Shown: positions 43,310 to 54,612, counted from the stretch's first letter. The stretch: DNA of 64,000 nt from Phycisphaeraceae bacterium (GCA_040222855.1 JAVKCD010000003.1:186001-250000); one strand, 5' to 3'. The notes: generated by a model not told the origin, from the sequence alone. Numbers and translations: made by a program.

Positions 43310-44209
43310 GTGGCTGGACTCAAGATGGACCTGGATCTTGGTCTGGACAACCTGCTGCGACGGATCGTCGGCTATCTGGAGACGGAGCCGGTGCAGGTTG
43401 TTATTGAGCTGCTGGTGATCGCGTTCGTGGTGACGATGATCCTGCGGTTCCTGCGGGGGACTCGTGGGGCGCGGGTGGTCAAGGGTCTGGCGTTGGTGCT
43501 GGTGGTGGGGACGGTGCTGATTCAGTTGCTGGCTGGGGATGAGAACCTGAGTCGGTTGAAGTTGCTGTATGACAGTTTTCTGACGCTGGTGTCGGTGATG
43601 CTGGTGGTGGTGTTCGCGCCGGAGCTGAGACGAGCGTTTATGCGTCTGGGGGAGGCGAACTTTTTTACGCAGGGCGGGGTGCGGCGGGCACGGGTGGTGG
43701 AGGAGATTGTTGAGTCGATTCAGTACCTGTCTCGGAACAAGATTGGGGCGTTGATCGCGATCGAGCGTCAGGTAGGGTTGCGGGGGATTATCGAGGTCGG
43801 GACGCGGCTGGACGCGGAGATTTCGAGCGAGTTACTTAACACGATTTTCTGGCCCGGTTCGGCCTTGCATGATCTCGGAGTGGTGGTTCAGGGTGATCGG
43901 CTTGTGGCGGCGGGGGCTCAGTTCCCGCTGGCCGAGCGTGAAGACCTGCCCAAAGAGCTTGGGTCGCGGCACCGGGCGGCGATCGGTTTGTCGGAGGAGG
44001 CTGATGCATTGATCCTGGTGGTCTCCGAGGAGACGGGGATCATCTCGGTGGCGGAGCGGGGGGTGCTGAGGCGGAATCTGACGGTTGATGACCTGCGGCC
44101 GGAGTTGAATCGTGTGTTTGGTCAGTTGGCGCTAGGCGAGCGGGCTGACTCTGCGGCGGCGGAGGCGGGAGCGACGTCTGACACCACTAAACTGGCTGGT
44201 AAGGCTTAG
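43310..44209 (+). CDS. cdaA: CdaA-type diadenylate cyclase with altered DGA motif
   Basis: A 299-residue protein with the CdaA architecture. Three membrane helices lie at about 31-48, 58-75 and 85-102. A DisA_N diadenylate cyclase domain follows (about 125-250): IGALIAIERQVGL, the ELLNTIFWPGSALHD segment, and GSRHRAAIGLSEEADALILV with the RHR motif at about 220-222. CdaA makes cyclic di-AMP from two ATP. The canonical D-G-A motif is replaced by D-L-G (about 188-190), so activity may differ. It is adjacent to a YbbR-domain gene, matching the CdaA-CdaR pair. Start is GTG at 43310; ATG at 43325 is an alternative. Confidence 0.88.
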   Translation: MAGLKMDLDLGLDNLLRRIVGYLETEPVQVVIELLVIAFVVTMILRFLRGTRGARVVKGLALVLVVGTVLIQLLAGDENLSRLKLLYDSFLTLVSVMLVVVFAPELRRAFMRLGEANFFTQGGVRRARVVEEIVESIQYLSRNKIGALIAIERQVGLRGIIEVGTRLDAEISSELLNTIFWPGSALHDLGVVVQGDRLVAAGAQFPLAEREDLPKELGSRHRAAIGLSEEADALILVVSEETGIISVAERGVLRRNLTVDDLRPELNRVFGQLALGERADSAAAEAGATSDTTKLAGKA

Positions 44210-44223
44210 GAGCGGACCGGATC

Positions 44224-45225
44224 GTGCGTGAGCGTATCGAGACCATTTTGACGGTGATCGTCGTGACGCTGCTCGTCTGGCTTTATGCCGAGGGCCGGGT
44301 GGCGACGAGCTACACGGATCAGCGGGTGCTGCTGAACTTCGAGACGCGCTCGGGTGCGCCGATTGATTACCGGGGTCCGGAGCGCGTGAGCGTGAGCTTC
44401 AAGGCGTCGCCTTCGATCAAGCGTGAGTTTGATCAGCTGGCGGCTGCGGGCGTGACGGTCGTGGTGGATGATCTGGTGCCGGGCATCCCGGATCAGCGCA
44501 CGCTGGTGCTAAGTGATATTCTCAATGAGACAGACCTGGGGCGGCGGGGTGTGGCGGTGCTGAGCACGAGCCCGGCCACGGCGGAGGTCCAGATCATCCG
44601 GTTGCGGACGGTAACAGTACCAGTGCAGTACCGGACACAGGGTTTCGATCTGGTTCCGCCGCCGGTGATTGATCCTCGTGAGGTGAGCCTGACGTTGCCG
44701 GAATCGGTTGATGTGCCCGAAAGTGATCTGTTTGCGTTGCTGAGTCTGGACGCTTCGGACCTTGGCGGGCTGGTCGAGGGTGTTGAGCGGTCACAGTCGG
44801 TGCGCTTGCAGCCTTCGCCTGCGGCGGTGTCGAAGTGGACCGCTTTGAGTCCGTCGGATGCCCGGATCACGTACACGGTAAAGCAGACGCGGGATGTGCT
44901 GGAGCTGACGACGGTGCCGGTTCGCGTGAACCTGCCGGTGGGTTTGGCGGAGGAGTATGCGATTTCGGTTCCGGAGTCGGAGCGGTTTATTCCTACGCTG
45001 GCGATGAGCGGTCCGGTGGACGCGATCCAGCGGGTGCGGAGTGGGGAGCAGGCGGTGTGGGTAGAGTTGCGGCCCAGTCGGGAGCAGCTTGAGGCGGCGG
45101 CGGAGGCTATCCCGCCTGAGGTTGAGCTGATGCCGATCCTGGTGGCTCCTGCGGGGCTCACAGCTGAGGTGGGCTTGACCACGGTGACCGTCGAGGTGCA
45201 GCGTCGAGCGGCGACCGCCCGGTAA
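44224..45225 (+). CDS. cdaR: YbbR-domain protein, CdaR-like regulator of CdaA
   Basis: A 333-residue protein with one N-terminal membrane helix (ILTVIVVTLLVWLYAEGR, about 6-23) and a beta-rich extracytoplasmic part with several YbbR-like repeats. Typical repeat features are VTVPVQYRTQGFDL, DPREVSLTLPESV and VPVRVNLPVGL, each about 80 residues apart. In Firmicutes CdaR (YbbR) sits next to CdaA and modulates its cyclase activity. It starts with GTG at 44224, 14 bases after cdaA. The symbol rests on context and architecture; sequence-level orthology was not tested. Confidence 0.78.
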   Translation: MRERIETILTVIVVTLLVWLYAEGRVATSYTDQRVLLNFETRSGAPIDYRGPERVSVSFKASPSIKREFDQLAAAGVTVVVDDLVPGIPDQRTLVLSDILNETDLGRRGVAVLSTSPATAEVQIIRLRTVTVPVQYRTQGFDLVPPPVIDPREVSLTLPESVDVPESDLFALLSLDASDLGGLVEGVERSQSVRLQPSPAAVSKWTALSPSDARITYTVKQTRDVLELTTVPVRVNLPVGLAEEYAISVPESERFIPTLAMSGPVDAIQRVRSGEQAVWVELRPSREQLEAAAEAIPPEVELMPILVAPAGLTAEVGLTTVTVEVQRRAATAR

Positions 45226-45247
45226 AGGATTTTTCCGGGCGATGGCC

Positions 45248-45253
45248 TAGAAT
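45248..45253 (+). promoter_or_regulatory. Putative -10 element of proA
   Basis: TAGAAT lies 41 bases before the proA ATG, after the end of the YbbR gene. The leader ends with GGGGAG at a good Shine-Dalgarno distance. Confidence 0.35.
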
Positions 45254-45294
45254 CGGAGCTGACCCGTTTGTTGCCTGACAGGGGAGCGCCTGCG

Positions 45295-46578
45295 ATGAGC
45301 CAGACGAGCACGACCATGACCGATCTCAAAGGCTACTGCGACGATATCTCACAGAGAGCGTTGCGGGCATCGCGAGCGCTGACTCGATTCTCGGGAGCCG
45401 ATCGTGACCGTGCGTTGCTGGCGATGGCGGAGGCGTTGCTGGACCAGCGTCGGTTGCTACAGAGTGAGAACGCACTGGACCTGGAGGCGGGGCGTGAGGC
45501 GGGGTTGGCGGCGGCGATGATCGATCGACTCGCCCTGACGGACAATCGGGTGGAGCTGATCGCAGAGTCGCTTCGGCAGGTGGCGGCGCAGCCTGATCCC
45601 GTTGGGCGGATTGAGAGCGGGAAGGTGTTGCCCAACGGGATTCGGCTGCAGAAGCGGCGGGTACCCATCGGGGTGGTGCTGATTATTTTTGAGTCGCGGC
45701 CGAATGTGACGTCGGATGCCGCATCGCTGTGTCTCAAGGCTGGGAACGCGGCCATTTTGCGGGGTGGGAAAGAAGCGAAGCATTCGAACGCGGTGATCGC
45801 CTCGTGTGTACAGGCTGGTCTCGCGGCGGCGGGGCTGCCCGAGGATGCGGTCCAACTGGTGGAGACGACTGATCGGGCGGCGGTGGGGCATCTGCTGGCG
45901 CAGGAAGGCGTCATCGATGTGTGCATCCCCCGGGGCGGGGAGTCGCTGATCCGGGCGGTGGTTGAGCAGGCGAAGATCCCGGTGATCAAGCACTACACGG
46001 GCAACTGCCACGTCTATGTGGATGAGTTCGCGGATGCGGCGATGGCGGTCGAGATCTCCCGTAATGCGAAGACGCATCGCACCGGCGTGTGCAATGCCGC
46101 TGAGACGATCCTGGTGCATCAGGCTGCAGCGAAGGCGGGTGTGCTCAAGAAGATTGGCGACGCGTTGCTGGCTGAGGGTGTGGAGGTCCGGGGGGATGCT
46201 GCGACGCAAGAAGCGATCACCGGCAGCAAAGCTGCTAGCGATGCGGACTGGGGGACGGAGTATCTCGACAAGATTGTGGCGATCAGGGTGGTGGATTCGC
46301 TGGGCGAGGCGATCGAGCACATCAATCGTTACGGGTCGCGGCACACCGACGCGATCGTGACGAAGGACCTAGCGGCGGCGGAGCGGTTTACGAACGAGGT
46401 GGATACCGCGAACGCGTTTGTGAACTGCTCGACACGGTTTAGTGATGGGTTTCAGTATGGGCTGGGTGCCGAGATCGGCATCTCGACCGACAAGCTGCAC
46501 GCGCGGGGGCCGATGGGGGCGGATGACCTGACGACGACCAAGTGGGTGGCTTATGGGGATGGACAGGTGCGGTCGTGA
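45295..46578 (+). CDS. proA: Gamma-glutamyl phosphate reductase
   Basis: A 427-residue ALDH-superfamily enzyme of proline biosynthesis, reducing glutamyl-5-phosphate to the semialdehyde with NADPH. Diagnostic parts are PIGVVLIIFESRPNVTSDAA, LCLKAGNAAILRGGKEAKHSN, the CIPRGGESLIR region, the catalytic Cys in KTHRTGVCNAAETILVH, and C-terminal EIGISTDKLHARGPMG. Normal length is about 415. The ATG at 45295 has GGGGAG eight bases upstream. The stop overlaps the next GTG. proB is not in the window. Confidence 0.96.
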   Translation: MSQTSTTMTDLKGYCDDISQRALRASRALTRFSGADRDRALLAMAEALLDQRRLLQSENALDLEAGREAGLAAAMIDRLALTDNRVELIAESLRQVAAQPDPVGRIESGKVLPNGIRLQKRRVPIGVVLIIFESRPNVTSDAASLCLKAGNAAILRGGKEAKHSNAVIASCVQAGLAAAGLPEDAVQLVETTDRAAVGHLLAQEGVIDVCIPRGGESLIRAVVEQAKIPVIKHYTGNCHVYVDEFADAAMAVEISRNAKTHRTGVCNAAETILVHQAAAKAGVLKKIGDALLAEGVEVRGDAATQEAITGSKAASDADWGTEYLDKIVAIRVVDSLGEAIEHINRYGSRHTDAIVTKDLAAAERFTNEVDTANAFVNCSTRFSDGFQYGLGAEIGISTDKLHARGPMGADDLTTTKWVAYGDGQVRS

Positions 46579-47198
46579 CTGATGTTGTGGACCCGACGCT
46601 GGAGGATTCGGACCTCGATCGGTTCGTGCATGGTCGTTACCTGCTGCGGAAGAAGTTTTTCCGGGTCTTCGGGGACGATTTCTCGATCTTCGATGAGGAG
46701 GATCGGCTGGCGTTTTACTGCCGACTCAAGGCGCTGCGGCTGAGGGAGGACATCCGGGTGTTCGCTGATCGGGCGCAGACGCGGGAGCTGCTGGCGATCA
46801 AGGCTCGCACGGTGCTGGATTTCGGGACGACGTATGACGTGACGGATTCGGTGTCGGGGGAGCCGGTGGGATCGCTTCGCCGTAAGGGTTTCAAGAGCAT
46901 GATGCGAGACGAATGGGCAATACTTGGTGCGGAAGGGCAGGAGATGGGGACGATCCGAGAGGACTCACTAGGGAAGGCGATTGCCCGACGGATCATTGGG
47001 GATATCAGCTTCTTCATGCCTCAGGCGTATCACGCGACGATCGGCGAAGTGGAGGTTGCGACGTTCCGGCAGCGTTTTAATCCGTTGATCGCCAAGATCG
47101 ACTTTGATTTTTCGATGGATCATGGGTTGCTGCTGGACCGGCGGTTGGGGGTCGCGGCGGGCTTGCTGCTGGGGGCGATCGAGGGGCGGCAGGATTGA
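46575..47198 (+). CDS. LURP-one-related (tubby-like beta-barrel) protein
   Basis: A 207-residue protein with the LURP-one-related (LOR) fold of the tubby/scramblase group. Features are RYLLRKKFFRVFGDDFSIFD at 13-32, a second strand segment with VFADRAQTRELLAIKARTVLDF, the central YDVTDSVSGEPVGSLRRKGF, GTIREDSLGKAIARRI, and a C-terminal hydrophobic helix GVAAGLLLGAIEG. Proteins of this fold bind membrane phosphoinositides or phospholipids in eukaryotes; bacterial roles are unknown. GTG at 46575 overlaps the proA stop (GTGA), so translation is coupled. Confidence 0.78.
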   Translation: MTDVVDPTLEDSDLDRFVHGRYLLRKKFFRVFGDDFSIFDEEDRLAFYCRLKALRLREDIRVFADRAQTRELLAIKARTVLDFGTTYDVTDSVSGEPVGSLRRKGFKSMMRDEWAILGAEGQEMGTIREDSLGKAIARRIIGDISFFMPQAYHATIGEVEVATFRQRFNPLIAKIDFDFSMDHGLLLDRRLGVAAGLLLGAIEGRQD

Positions 47199-47239
47199 GC
47201 CGGGTGTGCGTGTTTCTTTCCTGTCACGGGTGATCGCCC

Positions 47240-47245
47240 TACGAT
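47240..47245 (+). promoter_or_regulatory. Putative -10 element of the 312-residue membrane protein gene
   Basis: TACGAT is six bases from the ATG at 47252, and no separate leader exists, so a leaderless mRNA is likely. Confidence 0.4.
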
Positions 47246-47251
47246 CAGGGT

Positions 47252-48190
47252 ATGAGTGATGATCGTTTGGATATTGAACTGGAAGCGCCGGCACCCCGAG
47301 GTTTGACGGCGGGGAAAGTGGCGGTGCTGGCGACGTTGTCGCTGTTTGTCATCGTCCCGTTGATCACGATCGGGAGTTACCGGTTGATGGAGGGGTCGTG
47401 GACGCCTACGGATCAGATGATGCGTGACCTTGAGACAGGCGTGGATGGGCATCCCGCGTTTCTTGAGAAGCTGGAAGTGTGGTACGAGGCGGCTGTGGAT
47501 GTGAAAGAGACGACGCTCCGGCGAGGGGCGGTGTCGTCGGCGCGGAACGATCAGGTGTTCAAGGAGCTGCCGTTTGATATCTCAGCGGAGGAGGAGGCGC
47601 TGGTGCGGGTGACCGCGCGGATTGCGCAGCGGCCCTACCTTGAAGGCCGTGAGGTGATGGATGAGGATCGACAGGCGCTGCGTGCGTTGATGGAGGAGCG
47701 AGGCGAGCATTTTTACCCGCTGATGGTGCTGGCGATGTGGGAGCAGACACCAGAAGCGTCGATCAAGGCCCAGGCGGCGATTGATCGTGGAGAGGGATTT
47801 AGGGAGGCGTTCTGGGACTTGTACGAGCGTGCTTACGAGAGATCACCATCAGTGATCGCTTTGGCTCAGGGACCTTTGGCAAGGAGCTATCCACCTCAAC
47901 AGTCCGTACAACCTAAGGCATTCGTGTTCGACCGAGTCCGGCGTGACGTGGTGGATTCGTCGCTGGTGCTGTGGTACCCAAAGGCCCCGCGGATACACTT
48001 GTTTGATGTGGCGTACCCGGTGTACAAATCGCTGTTTCGTCTGCGCGACCCGCGCGTTCCGGTGGCGGAGGCGGATGTTTTTGATCCGGAGCGTCCGCCG
48101 GCGTGGTTTGTTTATCCGGGGGATGTGGGGCGGATGCCGTATCGGGTGAGCGAGATGAGTCAGGGCTACGGTTGGGATGAGGATCGGTAG
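47252..48190 (+). CDS. Hypothetical single-pass membrane protein
   Basis: A 312-residue protein with an acidic N-terminal tail, one membrane helix (GKVAVLATLSLFVIVPLITI, about 22-41) and a large remaining domain, probably outside the membrane. The distal part is rich in charged helices (about 55-195), and ends in FVYPGDVGRMPYRVSEMSQG. I do not recognise the family. The gene has its own putative promoter and is convergent with rho. No terminator hairpin is visible in the 82-base gap after it. Confidence 0.65.
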   Translation: MSDDRLDIELEAPAPRGLTAGKVAVLATLSLFVIVPLITIGSYRLMEGSWTPTDQMMRDLETGVDGHPAFLEKLEVWYEAAVDVKETTLRRGAVSSARNDQVFKELPFDISAEEEALVRVTARIAQRPYLEGREVMDEDRQALRALMEERGEHFYPLMVLAMWEQTPEASIKAQAAIDRGEGFREAFWDLYERAYERSPSVIALAQGPLARSYPPQQSVQPKAFVFDRVRRDVVDSSLVLWYPKAPRIHLFDVAYPVYKSLFRLRDPRVPVAEADVFDPERPPAWFVYPGDVGRMPYRVSEMSQGYGWDEDR

Positions 48191-48272
48191 CTTGTTATCG
48201 AGACAGGCGTTGCTGGTATGTAGCTGATTACTCAACTGCAGTCGCGCGGGGCACGAATCGGACTACGCTGAA

Positions 48273-49823
<1,551 letters not shown>

Positions 49824-49993
49824 CAGATGCGTCCTCAAGGGGCGTGTCGTGTACGCCTGGGGGTAATCAGTGAATGTCTGAGTTGGTCTTAGATGAAGGG
49901 GATAAAACCCGTCGTTGTGGAGGGGAGAGACCCTGCTGGGACCCGGAGACAAGGGGGTCGGAGGATCGTTGAATCCAGCCGAGGCGGGGCATG

Positions 49994-50629
49994 CTAGCGG
50001 CTGGGGGTCTGATGAAGGATCAGGGAAAGGACGCGGCTTGATTGGACCCGGAGTTGATCGGGATCCGCGTCGTTGTTGATGACATAATCGGCACGATCCC
50101 GCTTGATGTCAAGCGGCAACTGGCTGGATTCCCTGTCAGCGAGTTCCTCCGGGGACCAGCCGCGGGTCTCGGTGACACGGCGTTCGCGGTGCTCTTTGGG
50201 GCTATCGACGAAGACGAGGGTGTCACACTCGGTGTCGAGACCGACTTCGAGGAGCAGCGGGCAGTCTTCGACAATGGCTTTGATGTCGAGGTTGCGCATG
50301 TAGTCGGAGCGGAGTCGCCAGCGTTCGGCGTGGACACGTGGGTGGACCAGGGCTTCGAGGCGGGTGCGCTGTGCGGGGTCTTTGAAGACGATCCCGCCTA
50401 CGGCTTTGCGGTTCACGGTACCGTCGGGATGGATGACGGACCCGCCCCACCAGTTGCGTAGTTGTTGGCGGACTTCGGGGTGTTCGATGGTGTCGCGTGC
50501 GATGTGATCGGCATCGACGATGCCGCAGCCTAGTTCGGCGAGGATGGATGCGACCAGACTCTTGCCGGAGCCGGGAGCACCCATGAGACCGATGACGGGT
50601 TTGGTGGTGGCTGGCTCTGGGCTGTTCAA
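49994..50629 (-). CDS. coaE: Dephospho-CoA kinase
   Basis: A 211-residue P-loop kinase for the last step of coenzyme A synthesis. Walker A is [18 protein letters not shown] (about 17-34), followed by [10 protein letters not shown] with the conserved Asp, ALVHPRVHA, and [11 protein letters not shown]. The lid region [16 protein letters not shown] closes the ATP site. The gene starts inside the stop of the DUF1570 gene (ATGA overlap), implying coupled translation. Confidence 0.95.
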   Translation of the reverse strand: MNSPEPATTKPVIGLMGAPGSGKSLVASILAELGCGIVDADHIARDTIEHPEVRQQLRNWWGGSVIHPDGTVNRKAVGGIVFKDPAQRTRLEALVHPRVHAERWRLRSDYMRNLDIKAIVEDCPLLLEVGLDTECDTLVFVDSPKEHRERRVTETRGWSPEELADRESSQLPLDIKRDRADYVINNDADPDQLRVQSSRVLSLILHQTPSR

Positions 50630-51969
50630 GGTTGGAGTCCCTGGATGCCGAGGGAGTTACCCCAGGCCTCGACAAGTCGTACGGGGTCGATGCCGTAGCG
50701 TTGATCGAGGCTTTCCTGCCAGGTCAGGCCTTCTTTAATGCCTGCGATGAACGCGCGGTAGCGGGCGCGATCCTGCTCGATCATGAAGGCGGTGAAGCGG
50801 TGGGCGACGCCGTATTGCCAGCCGGTGATGGGGACGGCGTCCATCATCCGGCCCATGCTGCGGTAGCGGCGGAGGGTGGGGAAGGTGCTGCGTGCCCAGC
50901 GGAGGTCATCGAGTTGGCTGCCTTCGACCAGCTCGGAGGCGATCAGTTCGGCGAGGCCTTCGTTGATCCAGCTTGGGATCATCGCGGGTGACTCGTAGCG
51001 GTGGAGGAAGGCGTGGACGGTTTCGTGAACGAGGATGTAGGCGAAGTCGTGCTCGTTGGGTTGTCGGTAGAAGGAGACTTTGGCGAAGCCGTCGCCATAG
51101 GTCCTGCAGAGTCCGGCGGTGGGGGTGGCGTCGAAGCCGTAGAGTTGGGCGTGGTAGCGGAAGTAGGTTTGCGGATCGCGGAAGACGATGATGAGACACT
51201 TGCCGCGGAAGATGTTGGTGTTGCGATCAACCTCGAAGAGGGTGCAGAGTCGTCGGTACATGCGGTCGAGGAGGCTGGCCCAGCGGCGGGCTTCGGCGGC
51301 GGGTAGATCGGAGTAGAAGAGGAACGTGTCAGTTTCCTGGAGAGCGAGGGGGTTGTTGAGCTGGTGGGCGACATCCTGGGCGTAGGCCTTGAGTTCGTCG
51401 GTCGAGGCCTGCATGACTTGCAGGGTCTGCTTACCCCAGAACTGGGGCTGGACCCCGCCCAGGAAGACCGGACCCTGGAGGCCTTCTGAGCCAGGGGCTT
51501 GGGCGGCGGGGTTGTTGTTTGGGTTATCGGGTGACGGGGGCTGGTAGGGAGCGCCCTCGCGGATGGCTTGAGCGCGGTCGGCGAGGGTGTTGTCCAGTTG
51601 AACGGCCCTGCGGAGGGCCGTCTCCATGGCGGGCTCACCCTCGTCGAGTGTGCGGAGCAGAGCGGCGAGTCGGAGCCAGCGCTCGCCATCGGTGTCGCGG
51701 AGGAGTCCACGATGAAGGCTCAGGACCTTCTGGGCGGGCAGATCGGACCAGAGGAGGTCGCGGTCGTCGTCGGAGATTTTGATTCTAAAACCGTGCTCGT
51801 CGTAGCCGGAGAGACGCCCGCGGAGACGCTCGCCATCGTTGAGTTCGATTGCCAGGGCTCGATGTGGCGTAACCTCGACCCACTGGGCGTGAGACAGTGC
51901 CGGAGTCATCAAGAGTACGCCCATGGCGCAGAGGCCGAGTAAGCGGGTGGTTCGTGCGGGTGTCAACAT
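50626..51969 (-). CDS. Secreted putative metallopeptidase (DUF1570, gluzincin-like)
   Basis: A 447-residue protein with a signal peptide (LGLCAMGVLLMTPALSHA, cleavage about residue 28). A beta-rich N-terminal segment (LNDGERLRGRLSGYDEHGF) is of the small SH3-like type that planctomycete secreted proteins often carry. After a Pro/Asn/Gln-rich linker (about 140-165), the last 250 residues contain the zinc motif HETVH in AYILVHETVHAFLHRYE, with a third ligand Glu in WINEGLAELIAS about 20 residues later, the pattern of DUF1570/peptidase MA-like families. The substrate is unknown. TAAAAT on the minus strand (52005-52000) is a -10 candidate. Confidence 0.78.
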   Translation of the reverse strand: MLTPARTTRLLGLCAMGVLLMTPALSHAQWVEVTPHRALAIELNDGERLRGRLSGYDEHGFRIKISDDDRDLLWSDLPAQKVLSLHRGLLRDTDGERWLRLAALLRTLDEGEPAMETALRRAVQLDNTLADRAQAIREGAPYQPPSPDNPNNNPAAQAPGSEGLQGPVFLGGVQPQFWGKQTLQVMQASTDELKAYAQDVAHQLNNPLALQETDTFLFYSDLPAAEARRWASLLDRMYRRLCTLFEVDRNTNIFRGKCLIIVFRDPQTYFRYHAQLYGFDATPTAGLCRTYGDGFAKVSFYRQPNEHDFAYILVHETVHAFLHRYESPAMIPSWINEGLAELIASELVEGSQLDDLRWARSTFPTLRRYRSMGRMMDAVPITGWQYGVAHRFTAFMIEQDRARYRAFIAGIKEGLTWQESLDQRYGIDPVRLVEAWGNSLGIQGLQP

Positions 51970-52247
51970 GGCGAAAGTCTCCCGGCTAAACGGTTCCTGA
52001 TTTTACCCGCACGAGGTGAGAACGGGTCCAATAACGCAGCGAGGTCCGGTCTGGTTGGGGCCATCAGCCTAGCGAGCGCTACAGCGAAGCGTTCGTCTTT
52101 ATCAATAAATCGTGATGGCAACCGGCGATGAGTCTGTGGCGAAATCAGATGAACTGGCTAGCGCTCCCTAAGTTGGGGGAGATTCCCTCCGACCTTAAAC
52201 GAACACGGTCTACCCAGATAAGGGTATGCCCTACTGCGGAGGATGCC
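51970..52247. other. Intergenic region between DUF1570 and chemoreceptor genes
   Basis: This 278-base region holds divergent promoters. I see an 8-bp hairpin, CGAGCGCT (52073-52080) with AGCGTTCG (52088-52095), loop seven bases and TCTTTATC after it, which resembles a weak terminator or leader hairpin. TAAAAT (52005-52000, minus) may serve the DUF1570 gene and TATGCC (52225-52230, plus) the chemoreceptor gene. No gene or tRNA was recognised. Confidence 0.5.
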
Positions 52248-54539
52248 ATGTTTGATCTAGCTGTTGTTGGTGTTGGGTTCGGTGTTGCCTTTGCGATTCT
52301 GGCTGCCCTCTGGTGGCAGCAGAAGCGATTGACCATCCGGTTTCGGCTGGTGGTGCTCTGTCTGGTTATCGGCCTGCTCGGCACGAGCATGGTGGGTTAT
52401 CTGAGCGTGAGCAAGAGCCGTGCGGCCCTGCTCGCGGCGAGCCAGGACAAGCTGGAGACGATCCGGCAGCTGGAGACCAAGAGCGTCACGAGCTACTTCG
52501 AGACCATCCGGGATCAGATGATCACCTTCTCGTCGAACGAGATGATCGAGGAAGCCGTCGTCAGTTTTTCAGAGGCGTTCTCGAAAGTCGCGAATGAGAC
52601 GGGACAACCGGGTGGCGTTGGTAGCCCTGCTTACCAGGCGATCTCGGTCTATTTCGACAACGAGTTCCGGCCACGACTCGAGCAGGCTGGCGTGAAGTAT
52701 CGGGGCGCTTCGGCATATGTGCCCGCGAGCCCCAATGCTGTGATGCTGCAGGCGATGTATCTGACGAACAATCCGAATCCTGTCGGGAGCAAGCACGGGC
52801 TGAATCGTGCACCGGAGCAGACGACCTACAATCAGGTGCACGAGCACTATCACCCAACGGTTCGGAAATATCTCGAATCCTTTGGTTACTACGACATTTT
52901 TCTGTTCGACCTGGAGGGGAATCTGGTGTATTCGGTCTTCAAGGAGACAGACTACGCAACCAATTTTCTTAATGGACCGTATAAGGACACGAACTTCGCC
53001 AAGGTCTACCGCCAGGCGCTGACGTTAGATGATCCGGATGCGTATGCGTTCGTGGACTTTGCTCCTTACAAGCCGAGCTATGGTGCCCCAGCGAGTTTTA
53101 TCGCGAGCCCGATCTTCAAGGACGGGCAGAGGGTTGGCGTAGCTGTCTTCCAGATGCCGGTTGAGCGGATCAACTCGATCACTGCATCGGCGGCTGGCCT
53201 GGGCGAGACGGGTAAGTCTTATCTCGTCGGCGCGGACGGACTGCTGAGGACGCAGGATCGTCTGGTGGAAGAGAACACGATTCTTGTCGCAAAGGCATCG
53301 TGGTCGTTCCTCAGCAGCGCGATCAGCGGGACAATCGCTGCGGCGGTTGAAGAAGACGCTGAGGGCGTCACCAAGTTGATCAGTTATGGGCCCGTTGAGG
53401 TGCTCAGCGAGACATGGGTATTGGTGACCGAGATTGAACTCGACGAGGCGCTTGGGCCCGCAAAATCGCTTCAGACCGGGATTCTTCTGACCTCAGCGGG
53501 GATCGTCGTGGTGGTGGTGATCGCCGCCTTGGCGTTCGCGTTCCTGATGACGCGGCCGATCAAGCAGCTTGTGGCTCGGCTGCGTGATATCGCTGAGGGT
53601 GAGGGAGACCTGACGGTTCGTGTGGATGAATCGGGTGTCGATGAGCTGGCTGAGTTAGGCAAGTGGTTCAACAAGCTGTTTGGTCGGATTCATGGTGTGA
53701 TCAGTGAGATCGCCGGTGCAAGCCAGGAGGTGGCGTCGTCGGCGACGCAGATCGCTGCGTCGAGTGAAGAGCTGGCGACGGGTTTCAAGAACCAGAACAA
53801 CCAGGCTACTCAGATCAGTGCGGCAGCGGAGGAGATGTCGGCGTCGATTGACGAGGTGGCTCGCAAGGCGAACGATGCGAGCACCTCATCGAGTGAGGCG
53901 GGCAAAGTCGCTGAGAGTGGAGGGACGGTCGTCAATGAGATGGTGCAGGCAATGCGTGAGATCAGCGAGGTCGTTGCCGCGGGGTCGCAGCGTGTCGAGG
54001 CATTGGGCCAGCGAGGCCAGCAGATCGGCGAGGTGATCGCGGTGATTAATGACATCGCCGATCAGACCAACCTGCTGGCCCTGAATGCGGCGATCGAGGC
54101 GGCACGAGCCGGCGAGCACGGTCGAGGCTTCGCGGTGGTCGCGGACGAGGTGCGGAAACTGGCGGACCGGACCACGAAGGCGACCGAGGAGATCGCGGAT
54201 TCGATCCGCGCGATCCAGAGCGAGACTCAGGAAGCCGTTCGTGGCATGAACGTCGGTAATGAGCGCGTCGGTCGGGGTGTTGATCAGGCGGAGCAGGCGG
54301 GCGACAGCCTCCGGCAGATCGTGGGCAACACATTGCAGGTTGGCACGATGATCCAGTCGATCGCGGCGTCGAGTCGTGAGCAGTCGATCGCCAGTCAGGA
54401 GGTCTCGAAGAACGTCGAGCAGATCACGGTGATCGGTCAGGAGTCGTCGGAGGCGGCACAGAGTGCCGCTGAGGTGGCGAGTGTGCTGTCTGGGCGTGCC
54501 GAGCAGCTTCAGAAGCTGGTGCGTCAGTTCAAGCTATAG
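52248..54539 (+). CDS. Methyl-accepting chemotaxis protein
   Basis: A 763-residue chemoreceptor. Two N-terminal membrane helices (about 3-24 and 33-52) flank a short loop, and a large extracytoplasmic sensor of about 350 residues follows (53-405), of Cache-like type judged by length and the [18 protein letters not shown] segment. A third helix (about 410-432), a HAMP domain ([20 protein letters not shown]) and the long signalling coiled coil come next. The signalling tip is [20 protein letters not shown] and [18 protein letters not shown]. Start ATG 52248 has GGAGG five bases upstream. A terminator follows. No che genes are in the window. Confidence 0.93.
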   Translation: MFDLAVVGVGFGVAFAILAALWWQQKRLTIRFRLVVLCLVIGLLGTSMVGYLSVSKSRAALLAASQDKLETIRQLETKSVTSYFETIRDQMITFSSNEMIEEAVVSFSEAFSKVANETGQPGGVGSPAYQAISVYFDNEFRPRLEQAGVKYRGASAYVPASPNAVMLQAMYLTNNPNPVGSKHGLNRAPEQTTYNQVHEHYHPTVRKYLESFGYYDIFLFDLEGNLVYSVFKETDYATNFLNGPYKDTNFAKVYRQALTLDDPDAYAFVDFAPYKPSYGAPASFIASPIFKDGQRVGVAVFQMPVERINSITASAAGLGETGKSYLVGADGLLRTQDRLVEENTILVAKASWSFLSSAISGTIAAAVEEDAEGVTKLISYGPVEVLSETWVLVTEIELDEALGPAKSLQTGILLTSAGIVVVVVIAALAFAFLMTRPIKQLVARLRDIAEGEGDLTVRVDESGVDELAELGKWFNKLFGRIHGVISEIAGASQEVASSATQIAASSEELATGFKNQNNQATQISAAAEEMSASIDEVARKANDASTSSSEAGKVAESGGTVVNEMVQAMREISEVVAAGSQRVEALGQRGQQIGEVIAVINDIADQTNLLALNAAIEAARAGEHGRGFAVVADEVRKLADRTTKATEEIADSIRAIQSETQEAVRGMNVGNERVGRGVDQAEQAGDSLRQIVGNTLQVGTMIQSIAASSREQSIASQEVSKNVEQITVIGQESSEAAQSAAEVASVLSGRAEQLQKLVRQFKL

Positions 54540-54565
54540 GGTCGAAAAGGGACGAAGGAAGATCC

Positions 54566-54594
54566 AAGCCCATGCCTATTGCATGGGCTTTTTC
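54566..54594 (+). terminator. Rho-independent terminator after the chemoreceptor gene
   Basis: AAGCCCATGC (54566-54575), loop CTATT, GCATGGGCTT (54581-54590), then a T-rich run. The stem is perfect and lies 27 bases after the stop codon. Confidence 0.9.
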
Positions 54595-54612
54595 TTTGGG
54601 CGCTGTGGCTGC

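Noticed and set aside
52073-52095. Terminator between the DUF1570 and chemoreceptor genes
   Set aside because: An 8-bp hairpin is present, but its T-run is broken and no transcript should end here between divergent genes.
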